DNA of 64,000 bases from an uncultured Clostridia bacterium (GTDB lineage: Bacteria > Bacillota > Clostridia > Oscillospirales > Acutalibacteraceae): contig CANQGT010000003.1 in the NCBI GenBank assembly GCA_947623505.1, forward strand, positions 1 to 64,000, read 5' to 3'. Both the position numbers and the translations under genes were made by a program. Positions 55,479 through 64,000 of the stretch are shown in pieces. A model generated the notes under the pieces. The model did no database searches, was not told the DNA's origin, and saw only the letters and a program-made list of their open reading frames with translations. Each line of letters starts with the position of its first letter. Position 1 is the first letter of the stretch.

Positions 55479-57464
55479 TCACAAAACAAAGTTTATAAGC
55501 GCGCACACCGCAAAGCCCGCGGAAAGAGGCAAAATAACCGAAAGGACAGTCCATTTGAACGATTTCGTCTCTTTTATTATTGTAAGCAGAGTTGTGGAAC
55601 ACGGGAAATGGAACATCGAGAAAACGCAGGTGCAAAGAGCCGTAACGCCGGTCCAGCCGTTATCGGTAAGTATTGTTTTAAGGCTTTCGAGCGAGGAGTA
55701 ATCGCTTAACTCCCCGGTAGACAGATAAGCCATAAGAATTATGGGAATGACTATTTCATTGGCGGGAAATCCGAGAATAAAGCCCAAAAGTATAACGCCG
55801 TCAAGCCCGATAAATCTGCCGACAGGATCAAGAAATTCCGCTATGACCGAAAGCAGAGGCGTGCCGCCCGTTTTTATATTAGCCAATATCCATATTATAA
55901 GCCCCGCGGGAGCGGCGACGGCAACGGCGCGCAGCAGAACGAAAAGCACTTTTTCCTTAACGGTCTGCCAGATTATTTTAAGAAATTGGGGTTTTCTGAA
56001 CGGCGGCAGTTCAAGCACAAAAGAGGACGCCTCCCCTTTCAGCACCGTTTTAGTAAGTATTTTCGATGAAACAAGCGTCATCACCATTGAAAAAGCGATA
56101 AACGCCAGCAGTATAAGCGCGGAAACCACCGTGTTTTTTGAGAAAAACATTGCTATAACAGCGATAAGAAGCGGAAAACGGCCGTTGCAGGGGGAAAAGC
56201 TGTTTGTAAGAATGGCGATAATTCTTTCGCGGGGCGAGTCGATTATTCTTGCGCCCGTTACGCCGACGGCGTTGCAACCGTAGCCCATACAGGTTGTGAG
56301 CGCCTGCTTGCCGCACGCGCCGCAGGATTTGAAACAGGGATCGAGATTGAACGCGATTCTCGGAAGAACACCGAAATCCTCAAGTATCGCGAAAAGCGGA
56401 AAGAATATCGCCATCGGCGGCAGCATTACCGCCACCACCCAAAGCAAAACGCGAAGGATTCCGTTCACCGTTACGCTGATTATTACCTGAGGTATTCCCA
56501 CGCTCTCCATAGCGCCCGCGAGCCAAACCTCAAAATCATCGAACAGACCTCTCAAAAAATCGGAGGGATAATTTGAACCGGCTATCGTTATCCATAAAAC
56601 TATTCCGAAAATCAACAGCATTATCGGAAACGCCGTATATTTGCCGAGCAGCAGCTTATCAAGCCTTTTTTCCCTCTTTTGGGCTTTTGACGGCTCGCAG
56701 TGTGAAACGCTTTTCGCTATCAGCGCCGATCTTTGAAAAACGGAAAGCGTTACGCTTTCCACAAAAGCGTCCCCGCTTACGCCGAACCGCTCAAGAATAC
56801 CCGCGGCTTTCGCGTATGCCTGCTTTTGCGCAAGCTCAGCCGGCTCTTTGCCCTCTTCAAGCATACGCAGCGCCTTGCAACGCTTTATTCCCGCCCTTTC
56901 AAGAGCCAACAGCGCCTGCTCCACCGGACTTATGTAGGTTATTCTTTTCGGTTTTGGAATTTCCGCCCCTGTCACGACGTTGTGAACGGCCTCAAGCAGG
57001 TTGTTTATTCCCCTGCCGCTCCTTGCGGTCGCCTCAACTACAGGTACGCCGAGCATTTCGGAAAGTTTTGCGCTGTCAATTGATATGTTTTTCTTTTTCG
57101 CCTCGTCGCACAAATTCAGCAGCACCACAATTTTGTCGGTCATTTCGGCTATCTGCAAAACGAGGTTAAGATTTCTTTCAAGATTAGTCGCGTCCACAAC
57201 GCAAACGACGCACTCGTAATCGCCGTTTTCTATAAAATCTCTCGCGACTTCCTCTTCCTTTGATGAGACTACAAGGCTGTACGTTCCCGGAAGATCATAC
57301 AGCTCATAGTCATTGTATTTGTAATAATAGCCGCCTTTCGCGGTTTCAACCGTTTTTCCCGTCCAGTTTCCGGTATGCTGATTTTTGCCGGTAAGCTCAT
57401 TGAAAACCGTGCTTTTTCCCACATTCGGATTACCGGCCAGCGCTATTTTCCTTGCGTTTTTCAT
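55479..57464 (-). CDS. feoB: ferrous iron transport protein B
   Basis: ALAGNPNVGKSTVFNELTGKNQHTGNWTGKTVE, DLPGTYSL, NLCDEAKKK; Gate motifs in the TM region. Confidence 0.95.
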   Translation of the reverse strand: MKNARKIALAGNPNVGKSTVFNELTGKNQHTGNWTGKTVETAKGGYYYKYNDYELYDLPGTYSLVVSSKEEEVARDFIENGDYECVVCVVDATNLERNLNLVLQIAEMTDKIVVLLNLCDEAKKKNISIDSAKLSEMLGVPVVEATARSGRGINNLLEAVHNVVTGAEIPKPKRITYISPVEQALLALERAGIKRCKALRMLEEGKEPAELAQKQAYAKAAGILERFGVSGDAFVESVTLSVFQRSALIAKSVSHCEPSKAQKREKRLDKLLLGKYTAFPIMLLIFGIVLWITIAGSNYPSDFLRGLFDDFEVWLAGAMESVGIPQVIISVTVNGILRVLLWVVAVMLPPMAIFFPLFAILEDFGVLPRIAFNLDPCFKSCGACGKQALTTCMGYGCNAVGVTGARIIDSPRERIIAILTNSFSPCNGRFPLLIAVIAMFFSKNTVVSALILLAFIAFSMVMTLVSSKILTKTVLKGEASSFVLELPPFRKPQFLKIIWQTVKEKVLFVLLRAVAVAAPAGLIIWILANIKTGGTPLLSVIAEFLDPVGRFIGLDGVILLGFILGFPANEIVIPIILMAYLSTGELSDYSSLESLKTILTDNGWTGVTALCTCVFSMFHFPCSTTLLTIIKETKSFKWTVLSVILPLSAGFAVCALINFVL

Positions 57465-57682
57465 ATGACGACACCCACCTTTTCCGCATCGGGCTTTCTC
57501 AAGGCCACCACCGAACCCTCAATACTGTAAGCTATCGGGGAACCGAAAGGATTTTTCCAAACGCAGCTTATCTCGTTTCCCTTTATAAATCCCATATCGA
57601 AAAGGCGCCTTTTTATATCGCAATCCTTGCGGATATACAGAATAACGCCCCTTTGGTTTTCTTTCATATCTGCAATAGTCAT
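57461..57682 (-). CDS. feoA: ferrous iron transport protein A
   Basis: 73 aa SH3-like FeoA (IRKDCDIKRRLFDMGFIKGNEISCVWKNPFGSPIAYSIEGSVVALRKPDAEKV); ATGA overlap with feoB. Confidence 0.88.
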   Translation of the reverse strand: MTIADMKENQRGVILYIRKDCDIKRRLFDMGFIKGNEISCVWKNPFGSPIAYSIEGSVVALRKPDAEKVGVVI

Positions 57683-57807
57683 AATTACACCTCTGATTAT
57701 TTTATGAAAGGGGCACACATTAAGTGAATTGATATAATTGACTATTGAATTTGATAAAACAAGGTGATACAATAGACGTGAAATTTTTTGAAAGAGGTAC
57801 ACAATCT

Positions 57808-59313
57808 ATGGAAAAACTTAAATATTTCGTAAACGGCGAATTTAAAGATTCCAAAACCGAAGTTTGGTACGATCTTCACAATCCGTCAACCGGCGAGGTA
57901 ACAGGTCAGGCGCCCTGCTGCACAAACGACGAGGTGTTGGAGGCGATAGCCGCCGCGAAAGCCGCCTATCCGGCATGGAGAGCCACTCCCGCAAGAAAGA
58001 GATCGCAGATACTCTATAAGGTGCGCGAGCTTATAATGAAGCACAACGACGAGCTCACAATGATAGTTTGCGAGGAAAACGGAAAAACCTGGGCGGAGGC
58101 CGAGGGAGACGTCGGCAAGGCGCTTGAGGGCACCGAGCTCGCGACGCAGGTTCCGTCGCTTATGATGGGCGAAAGCCTTATGGACGCCTCAACGGGGTTT
58201 GACACCGTAAAATACCGCGAACCGCTCGGCGTTTTCGCGGGAATAGTTCCCGTAAACTTTCCGGCTATGATACCGTTCGGTTGGATGGCTCCCGTATGCG
58301 TTGCCTGCGGCAACACGATGGTGCTCAAGGCCGCTTCGCTCACCCCGAGAACGGCTATGAGGATCGGCGAGCTTTATAAGGAAGCCGGTCTGCCCGATGG
58401 CGTTATCAATATCGTAACCTGCTCCAGAAACGAAATAAACACTATTCTTGAGCACCCCGACGTTCAGGGAATCACCTTCGTAGGCTCCACCCCCGTCGGG
58501 CTGAAGATATATGAAAAGGCCGCCTCTACGGGCAAGAGATGCCAGGCTCTCTGCCAGGCCAAAAACCACGCGCTTGTTCTTGAGGACTGCGCTCTTGAAA
58601 GAACCGTTGCCGGCGTTATAAATTCCGCTTACGGCTGCGCCGGTCAAAGATGTATGGCGCTTTCCTGCTGCGTAGTTCAGGAATCCATAGCGGACAAGTT
58701 TGTGGCCGAGCTCAAAAAGCAGGCGATGAACGTAAACTGCGGCCCCGCTTGGGATAAGAGCACACGCCTTGGCCCGATAACATACAAAAAGCATTACGAC
58801 GAGGTAGTGGCGGATATTCAAAAGGGCGTTGACGAGGGAGCGACCCTTGTGCTTGACGGAAGAAACCCGAAAGTGCCCGAGGGATATGAGAACGGCTATT
58901 TTGTGGGCCCCACGATTTTTGACCACGTTACGGACGAAATGAGCATCGGCACCGAGGAAGTATTCGGCCCCGTTCTTTGCATAAAGAGATGCAAAAATTT
59001 TGAAGACGGTCTCGCGATGATGAATGCAAATCCGTACGCGAACGGCTCCGTTATCTATACTCAGAGCGGTTACTATGCCCGCCAGTTCGCCCGCTTCACG
59101 GACGGCGGTCAGGTAGGCATAAATGTCGGTATTCCCGTGCCCGTTGGATTCATTCCGTTCAGCGGCCATAAAAAGAGCTTTTTCGGCGATCTTCACTGCC
59201 TCGGAAAAGACGCTTACCGCTTCTTCACCGAAAGCAAATCGGTAACGTCTCACTGGTTTGACGAGGAAGAAAAGAAAGCAAAAGAGGTAGACACCTGGGA
59301 CGGTCTTCTGTAA
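57808..59313 (+). CDS. aldehyde dehydrogenase family, methylmalonate-semialdehyde dehydrogenase-like
   Basis: YFVNGEFKDSKTEVWYDLHNPSTGEV; GITFVGSTPVGLKIYEKAASTGKRCQALCQAKNHALVLED; NSAYGCAGQRCMALS. Confidence 0.87.
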   Translation: MEKLKYFVNGEFKDSKTEVWYDLHNPSTGEVTGQAPCCTNDEVLEAIAAAKAAYPAWRATPARKRSQILYKVRELIMKHNDELTMIVCEENGKTWAEAEGDVGKALEGTELATQVPSLMMGESLMDASTGFDTVKYREPLGVFAGIVPVNFPAMIPFGWMAPVCVACGNTMVLKAASLTPRTAMRIGELYKEAGLPDGVINIVTCSRNEINTILEHPDVQGITFVGSTPVGLKIYEKAASTGKRCQALCQAKNHALVLEDCALERTVAGVINSAYGCAGQRCMALSCCVVQESIADKFVAELKKQAMNVNCGPAWDKSTRLGPITYKKHYDEVVADIQKGVDEGATLVLDGRNPKVPEGYENGYFVGPTIFDHVTDEMSIGTEEVFGPVLCIKRCKNFEDGLAMMNANPYANGSVIYTQSGYYARQFARFTDGGQVGINVGIPVPVGFIPFSGHKKSFFGDLHCLGKDAYRFFTESKSVTSHWFDEEEKKAKEVDTWDGLL

Positions 59314-59334
59314 TACAAAATTAAAATAAAAATC

Positions 59335-59369
59335 AAAATCCCGAAGCTTAGATCAGCTTCGGGATTTTT
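59335..59369. terminator. terminator-like hairpin
   Basis: AAAATCCCGAAGCTtagatcAGCTTCGGGATTTTT. Confidence 0.75.
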
Positions 59370-59425
59370 ACGCAGTTAAACGAGATTTAAAAATCGGAAG
59401 GCTTGTGAGCTTTCCGATTGATATT

Positions 59426-60520
59426 TTACAGAGATTTTATTATATTTTCCATTTCATCCATATGCTTTTCCATATCGGCAACAAGCGCGAACTGATTTTT
59501 TGCCCTCACTAAATTATGACGGGGATAAGCGATTTTAAAATAAGTGTCGTCGTTAATATAGTCGGTAAGAAACCTCATACCGCACTCAAAGGTCATAAGC
59601 AGAGCGGAAAAAGCAAGATTCTCTTTTTCTGCGGCATTCAGGCTTTCACCCGCCTGCGAAAGGAATCCCTCGGCATATGCCCTGAAATATTCAAGATTTA
59701 TACCGACTTTGGAAAGATCAGCCTCATCCTCGGCGGCGGTGTTTGCGCCGAATCTTATTGAATCGCCGAAATCATACAGCGCAAGCCCCGGCATAACAGT
59801 GTCAAGATCTATAACGCAGATTGCCTTATTTGTGTTTTTATCAAATAAAACGTTGTTCAGTTTAGTATCGTTGTGCGTAACGCGCAGCGGCAGCTTGCCC
59901 GCCTTAACCAAATCGGTAAAGCGTGAGCAGTAATCCGCCCTGTCTTTCACGAATTTTATCTGTTCAAGGCAGGAATCATTTCTGCCGACAATGTTTTTTT
60001 CAAGCGCAGGAATAAATTCCGTTTCGTATCTGTACTTTGTATTGTGAAATTCGGGCAGAGTTTCATAAAGGCTGTCGGCGGGAAAATCCGCGAGCAGACG
60101 TTGAAATTTTCCGAACGCTATGCCGCTCTGTTTAAAAAGCTCCGCGCTTTCTACTCCATTGTAGCTCACCGAATCTGAGACAAAAGTATATGCCCTGTAA
60201 AGCCCGCCGTTTCGGTCGGTATAGTATTTTTTGCCGTCAAGTGTTTTTATAAAATTCAGTGTTTCTCTGTTTTCGTCTCCGCCGGACGCTTTGATTTTTT
60301 CTTTAAGATAGGAAGTAACGCCGAATATATTATTCATCAGCTTACCAACATCGCTGAAGACGTTTTTATTTATTTTCTGAACTATATATTTTTTTTCAGC
60401 GCCGTTATCCTTATATGTAACGAGAAATGTGGAATTTATATGCCCGCTGCCATACGGAATATGGCTTTCATAACTGCCTGAGAAATTAAAGTTGCTTAAA
60501 ACTTCAAATATATCGTCCAT
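59426..60520 (-). CDS. APH-fold kinase (N-acetylhexosamine 1-kinase-like)
   Basis: YGSGHINSTFLV...KYIVQKIN; RVTHNDTKLNNVLFDKNTNKAICVIDLDTVMPGLALYDFGDSIR. Confidence 0.8.
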   Translation of the reverse strand: MDDIFEVLSNFNFSGSYESHIPYGSGHINSTFLVTYKDNGAEKKYIVQKINKNVFSDVGKLMNNIFGVTSYLKEKIKASGGDENRETLNFIKTLDGKKYYTDRNGGLYRAYTFVSDSVSYNGVESAELFKQSGIAFGKFQRLLADFPADSLYETLPEFHNTKYRYETEFIPALEKNIVGRNDSCLEQIKFVKDRADYCSRFTDLVKAGKLPLRVTHNDTKLNNVLFDKNTNKAICVIDLDTVMPGLALYDFGDSIRFGANTAAEDEADLSKVGINLEYFRAYAEGFLSQAGESLNAAEKENLAFSALLMTFECGMRFLTDYINDDTYFKIAYPRHNLVRAKNQFALVADMEKHMDEMENIIKSL

Positions 60521-60708
60521 ATTTCCTCCGAAATAACAACAATGGCTTTTAAACAAATAATAAATATGCGGTTATTATACAATATTTTATTCATTTTTTC
60601 AATGAATATTGCAAATTATTCGCTTATTTTATATAACCAAAGATTGAGTTTGTTTTTGAAAAGGCAGCTTAGACTTGTCTCTTCGCAGGCAACGTGCCTT
60701 TAGGATAA

Positions 60709-60742
60709 GAAAAAGCGGTTTCTTTTGAAAAACCGCTTTATG
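60709..60742. terminator. terminator-like hairpin
   Basis: AAAAAGCGGTTTcttttgAAAAACCGCTTTat. Confidence 0.65.
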
Positions 60743-60755
60743 ATTTCAAATTTTA

Positions 60756-62006
60756 TTATTCGCGCCGCAATGCGTCTATCGGGCTCATCATAGCCGCTTT
60801 TCTTGCCGGATATATTCCGAAAAACAGCCCTACTCCGCTTGAGAACAAAAGCGCAAGCAAAATGATCCACCATTTTACCTTAGGCTCTATGCCCATAATC
60901 GCGCAAGCGCCGTAAGCACCCAAAATTCCCAAAATAAGCCCGATCAAACCGCCGAGTAGGCATAAAATTATCGATTCGGTAAGAAACTGCAACGTTATAA
61001 CGTGCGTTTTGGCGCCGAGTGATTTTCTTATACCTATCTCGCGCGTTCGCTCCGTTACCGAAACAAGCATTATATTCATTACGCCGATACCGCCGACTAT
61101 AAGCGATATAGCGCCGATGCAGGCGATAAACGTGGTGAGAACCTGCATTACAACGTCCACAATCGCAATATACGTTGCCATATCCTGCGCCATATAAAGA
61201 TTTTCTTCATAATTCCCGTGCGCCGCTTTAAGATAATTCACCGCGGCGTTTCCAACGGCCTCATTGTTAGCGCCCTCATCGGCGATAACAAAAAGCATAT
61301 TCAGTTTTTCCTCAGCGCCGGTTATTTCGGTAAGAGTTGTGCAGGGAACCATAAGCATAATGGTCATATTGTCGCCCATCGGCATCATCTGCATCATACT
61401 TGAGGTATCGGCTCCGCTGGCGGACATAACCGAGCTTATATCGGCGACACCGATTATCTTTAACTTTTTTGTTGCGTTGCTTGAGGATACGGTAATGTAT
61501 TCGCCGACAACGTCCTTGTAACCGTAAGCCAATTCCGCGCTGTTTGTTTCTATAAGAGCCACAGGGGCCGCAGAATTATATTCGTCCTCCGAAAAAAATC
61601 TGCCGTAGGTGCAACCCGTTTTCATAGCGTAAACCATATCCGCGTTAGAGCCCGTAATCATAGCGATCGCGGATTCTTCGTTTGAATCCAAAACGGCCCG
61701 CGCAATTCCCAACATAAACGGCGAGCATCTGTCAACACCGTTTACCCTGTCTTTAATATTCGCTATATCGTCAAACGTGATATAATCATTATCCGTGGCC
61801 TTAGCCGGATCTACCGAAAGAACAACGGCATTTGAACCCATTTCCTCAATAAGGGAAACTATATAATCTCTTGCGCCCGTTCCGGCGCCGACAATCATTA
61901 TAACCGAACTTATTCCGATGATGATGCCCAGCATTGTCAAAAGCGAACGCAGCCAGTTTGCCCTTATACACTTTATGGCAATTTTAAAACTTTCTGCTAA
62001 ATTCAC
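60756..62006 (-). CDS. MacB-like ABC transporter permease
   Basis: NWLRSLLTMLGIIIGISSVIMIVGAGTGAR; GGIGVMNIMLVSVTERTREIGIRKSLGAK. Confidence 0.9.
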   Translation of the reverse strand: MNLAESFKIAIKCIRANWLRSLLTMLGIIIGISSVIMIVGAGTGARDYIVSLIEEMGSNAVVLSVDPAKATDNDYITFDDIANIKDRVNGVDRCSPFMLGIARAVLDSNEESAIAMITGSNADMVYAMKTGCTYGRFFSEDEYNSAAPVALIETNSAELAYGYKDVVGEYITVSSSNATKKLKIIGVADISSVMSASGADTSSMMQMMPMGDNMTIMLMVPCTTLTEITGAEEKLNMLFVIADEGANNEAVGNAAVNYLKAAHGNYEENLYMAQDMATYIAIVDVVMQVLTTFIACIGAISLIVGGIGVMNIMLVSVTERTREIGIRKSLGAKTHVITLQFLTESIILCLLGGLIGLILGILGAYGACAIMGIEPKVKWWIILLALLFSSGVGLFFGIYPARKAAMMSPIDALRRE

Positions 62007-62018
62007 TGCGGTTTCTCC

Positions 62019-63641
62019 TTAATTTGAAACTTTTACTTCAAAGGAATCTTCTTCATAGGTGGACAAAGGCGCGTAAATTACCCTGTCTCCCTCTTTAAGA
62101 CCGCTCTTTATCTCATATTCGGTGTAGGACATTGCGCCTGTTTCAATCTTCGTTTTGGTGACTGTTTCCTCATCTTCGTTATAGAGATAAACATACGTCC
62201 CCGTCTTATCGTGTATCATAGATTCAGAGGGAATCGTCGGCACACCGATATGCTCGCCCACGGAAATTTCCACTCCTGCGTCGAATCCGACTATAATATT
62301 ATCGTCGGGATTGTCAACGGAAATCTTAACGTCTACGCCCGCGCCTGTTTGAGTCAGGCTGGAAATTCCGCTGATGCCCATCATTGAACCTACCGAATCC
62401 AACAATGAACCGTCCGAGCCGCCTCCGGCGATAGGAGCCTTTGAAATAACGGTGCCCGTGTATTTTCCGTAAGCGGTAGTTATCTCAACGGGCATACCCG
62501 CTTCCACCTTATGAATATCATACTCACCGAGTGAAACGGTAACGGTCATTTTATTGAGGTTTTGCAGAGTGATCCCGCTTGAAATAAGAGATGTCTGCTG
62601 CCCCGGGGCTATTGAGCAATCCGTTATAACACCGTCAAAATCAGCAGTCCAGCCCGCAGCCAAAGCCTGCTTTGATTCATTAAGAGCGTTCAGCGCTTCT
62701 TTCGTTGTGTTCATAAGCTCTTTTCTCGTATCCAAAAGCGTATCCGAAGAAAGCGTGGAGTAAATCTGCTTTTCCGCGTTATAGGAAGCCATCATAATCT
62801 CATCGTAGGCAAGCTTTGCAGCGTCTTTTTGAAGCTGAGAAAGCGATGAATCCGCCGCGTTCGCGCCCCACTGCTGAGAATTTATCACCGCCCTGATCTG
62901 CTCAATGGCCTTTTCAAGAGAAACGTTGAGCGTTGACTCGTTAATATTTCCCTTATCTATCTCACGGTTGAGCGCATCCGCCACCGCGTCGGCAATAGCG
63001 CTCGGCGACGTGACTCCGTCATCAAGCTGCCCGGCAAGCGTCTGCATAACAACGGACAGTATCAAATTTGTAGTCTGAGCGTCATCGGAAAGCGAATTAA
63101 CTATATCCGTTATCTGCGCAACAGCCTTATTGTAAGAGTCCGCGATTGAGGACTGCAATTCTCCGCTTCCGGTTGAAACGCTTTTCTGAAGAGCGTTTAT
63201 TTCCTTTTGAAGAGCGGATATTTTGCCGTTTAATTGAGAAAGATTTGACTTTGCCTTTTTTTGGGAGGCCAAAGCCTCGTTATATCCGTCCTTTGCCTTG
63301 TCGTAGGATTTTTGAAGATTTTTTATCTGCTCTTCATACGCGGAAGTATCAAAAGTAGCAAGTCTGTCGCCCTTCTTTACCTCATCGCCGACCTGAACAA
63401 AAACCTCTTTAACCGTTGCCACAGCGTCTACCTTATAGTCTTTTACCGTGCCGGCCGAAACCTTTCCCGTGGCGTCAACCGTTTCGTAAATATCGCTTTT
63501 GCCTATCGTGTAAAGCTCAACGTGCTCAATGCTTTGCTCAATGGCGTAAGCGGTTATTCCCGCGGCAATACCGGCAACGGCAATTAAAATGCACACAATG
63601 ATAATTATTTTTTTCTTTTTGCTTTTTTTAACAACAGCCAT
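62019..63641 (-). CDS. HlyD/MacA-like efflux periplasmic adaptor subunit
   Basis: N-terminal TM; lipoyl/barrel-sandwich (VDAVATVKEVFVQVGDEVKKGDRLATFD), coiled coil, C-terminal adaptor domain. Confidence 0.85.
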   Translation of the reverse strand: MAVVKKSKKKKIIIIVCILIAVAGIAAGITAYAIEQSIEHVELYTIGKSDIYETVDATGKVSAGTVKDYKVDAVATVKEVFVQVGDEVKKGDRLATFDTSAYEEQIKNLQKSYDKAKDGYNEALASQKKAKSNLSQLNGKISALQKEINALQKSVSTGSGELQSSIADSYNKAVAQITDIVNSLSDDAQTTNLILSVVMQTLAGQLDDGVTSPSAIADAVADALNREIDKGNINESTLNVSLEKAIEQIRAVINSQQWGANAADSSLSQLQKDAAKLAYDEIMMASYNAEKQIYSTLSSDTLLDTRKELMNTTKEALNALNESKQALAAGWTADFDGVITDCSIAPGQQTSLISSGITLQNLNKMTVTVSLGEYDIHKVEAGMPVEITTAYGKYTGTVISKAPIAGGGSDGSLLDSVGSMMGISGISSLTQTGAGVDVKISVDNPDDNIIVGFDAGVEISVGEHIGVPTIPSESMIHDKTGTYVYLYNEDEETVTKTKIETGAMSYTEYEIKSGLKEGDRVIYAPLSTYEEDSFEVKVSN

Positions 63642-63783
63642 ATCCTGCAAACCCCGTAACATCAAAGAATTATATAATTTCAAGATTTAGTATAATTCCG
63701 ATTTGTATAAAAGTCAATAACTGACAGTAAACGCATTTGTAAACATTTAGTTAAAAATTTTTTAATAAAAATATGAAAGAATA

Positions 63784-64000
63784 TCACCGCTCAGCGAGGG
63801 CTCTTTTTCCTATATCTTTTCTGAAATGCTTTCCTTCAAAATTTATTTTTTCAACGGCGGCATAGGATTTTTCAAGCGCCGATTTCAGATCTTTTCCAAG
63901 CGCCGTAACGCCTAAAACTCTTCCTCCCGAGGTTACTAATTTCCCGTCCTTAATAGCGGTTCCCGCGTGATAGACGGTAACGCCGCCGAGCTGACCGTTT
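63784..64000 (-). CDS. purD: phosphoribosylamine--glycine ligase, C-terminal part (runs off window)
   Basis: Reverse translation NGQLGGVTVYHAGTAIKDGKLVTSGGRVLGVTALGKDLKSALEKSYAAVEKINFEGKHFRKDIGKRALAER*; not in the ORF track. Confidence 0.92.
   Translation of the reverse strand, partial: NGQLGGVTVYHAGTAIKDGKLVTSGGRVLGVTALGKDLKSALEKSYAAVEKINFEGKHFRKDIGKRALAER

Noticed and set aside
58189-59253. 354-aa minus-strand ORF
   Set aside because: Antisense to the aldehyde dehydrogenase gene; shadow ORF.

Overview
This 64 kb window looks like a Clostridia/Oscillospiraceae-type chromosome. That is inferred from gene content (sigK-type sigma factor, ECF transporter genes, ClpE-like ATPase, GPH transporters and glycosidases); no search was run. 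Positions 1-6.3 kb are an accessory island. It holds a 53-aa serine-recombinase N-terminal remnant, phage-type small genes (YopX-like, D12 adenine methylase, ASCH-like), a HEPN/MNT pair, an AbiEi/AbiEii pair and a truncated ParA. It abuts a five-gene tRNA cluster (Lys-Gln-His-Arg-Gly, minus strand). Positions 6.8-19.4 kb are mostly housekeeping genes on the minus strand: clpE-like, pgsA, cvpA, truA, ecfT/A2/A1, an rRNA methyltransferase, glmM and ruvB/A/C. The rest mixes metabolic, transport, surface and glycoside-hydrolase genes and ends inside purD. The most unusual signals are intergenic. (i) A ~276 bp element occurs twice (25845-26120 and 45443-45719). The copies are about 95% identical by eye and have imperfect CAG...CTG terminal inverted repeats and three long internal hairpins. 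Each copy is flanked by its own 20-21 bp direct repeat, which is itself a terminator-like stem-loop. This suggests a non-autonomous mobile element that inserts into transcription terminators. (ii) A ~200 bp MITE-like element at 19490-19691 has ~26-28 bp terminal inverted repeats and a TA duplication. (iii) A head-to-head array of 71/74 bp structured repeats lies at 28.08-28.50 kb, with one stem showing compensatory changes. All family names come from motif recognition by eye and need HMM or structure searches to confirm.
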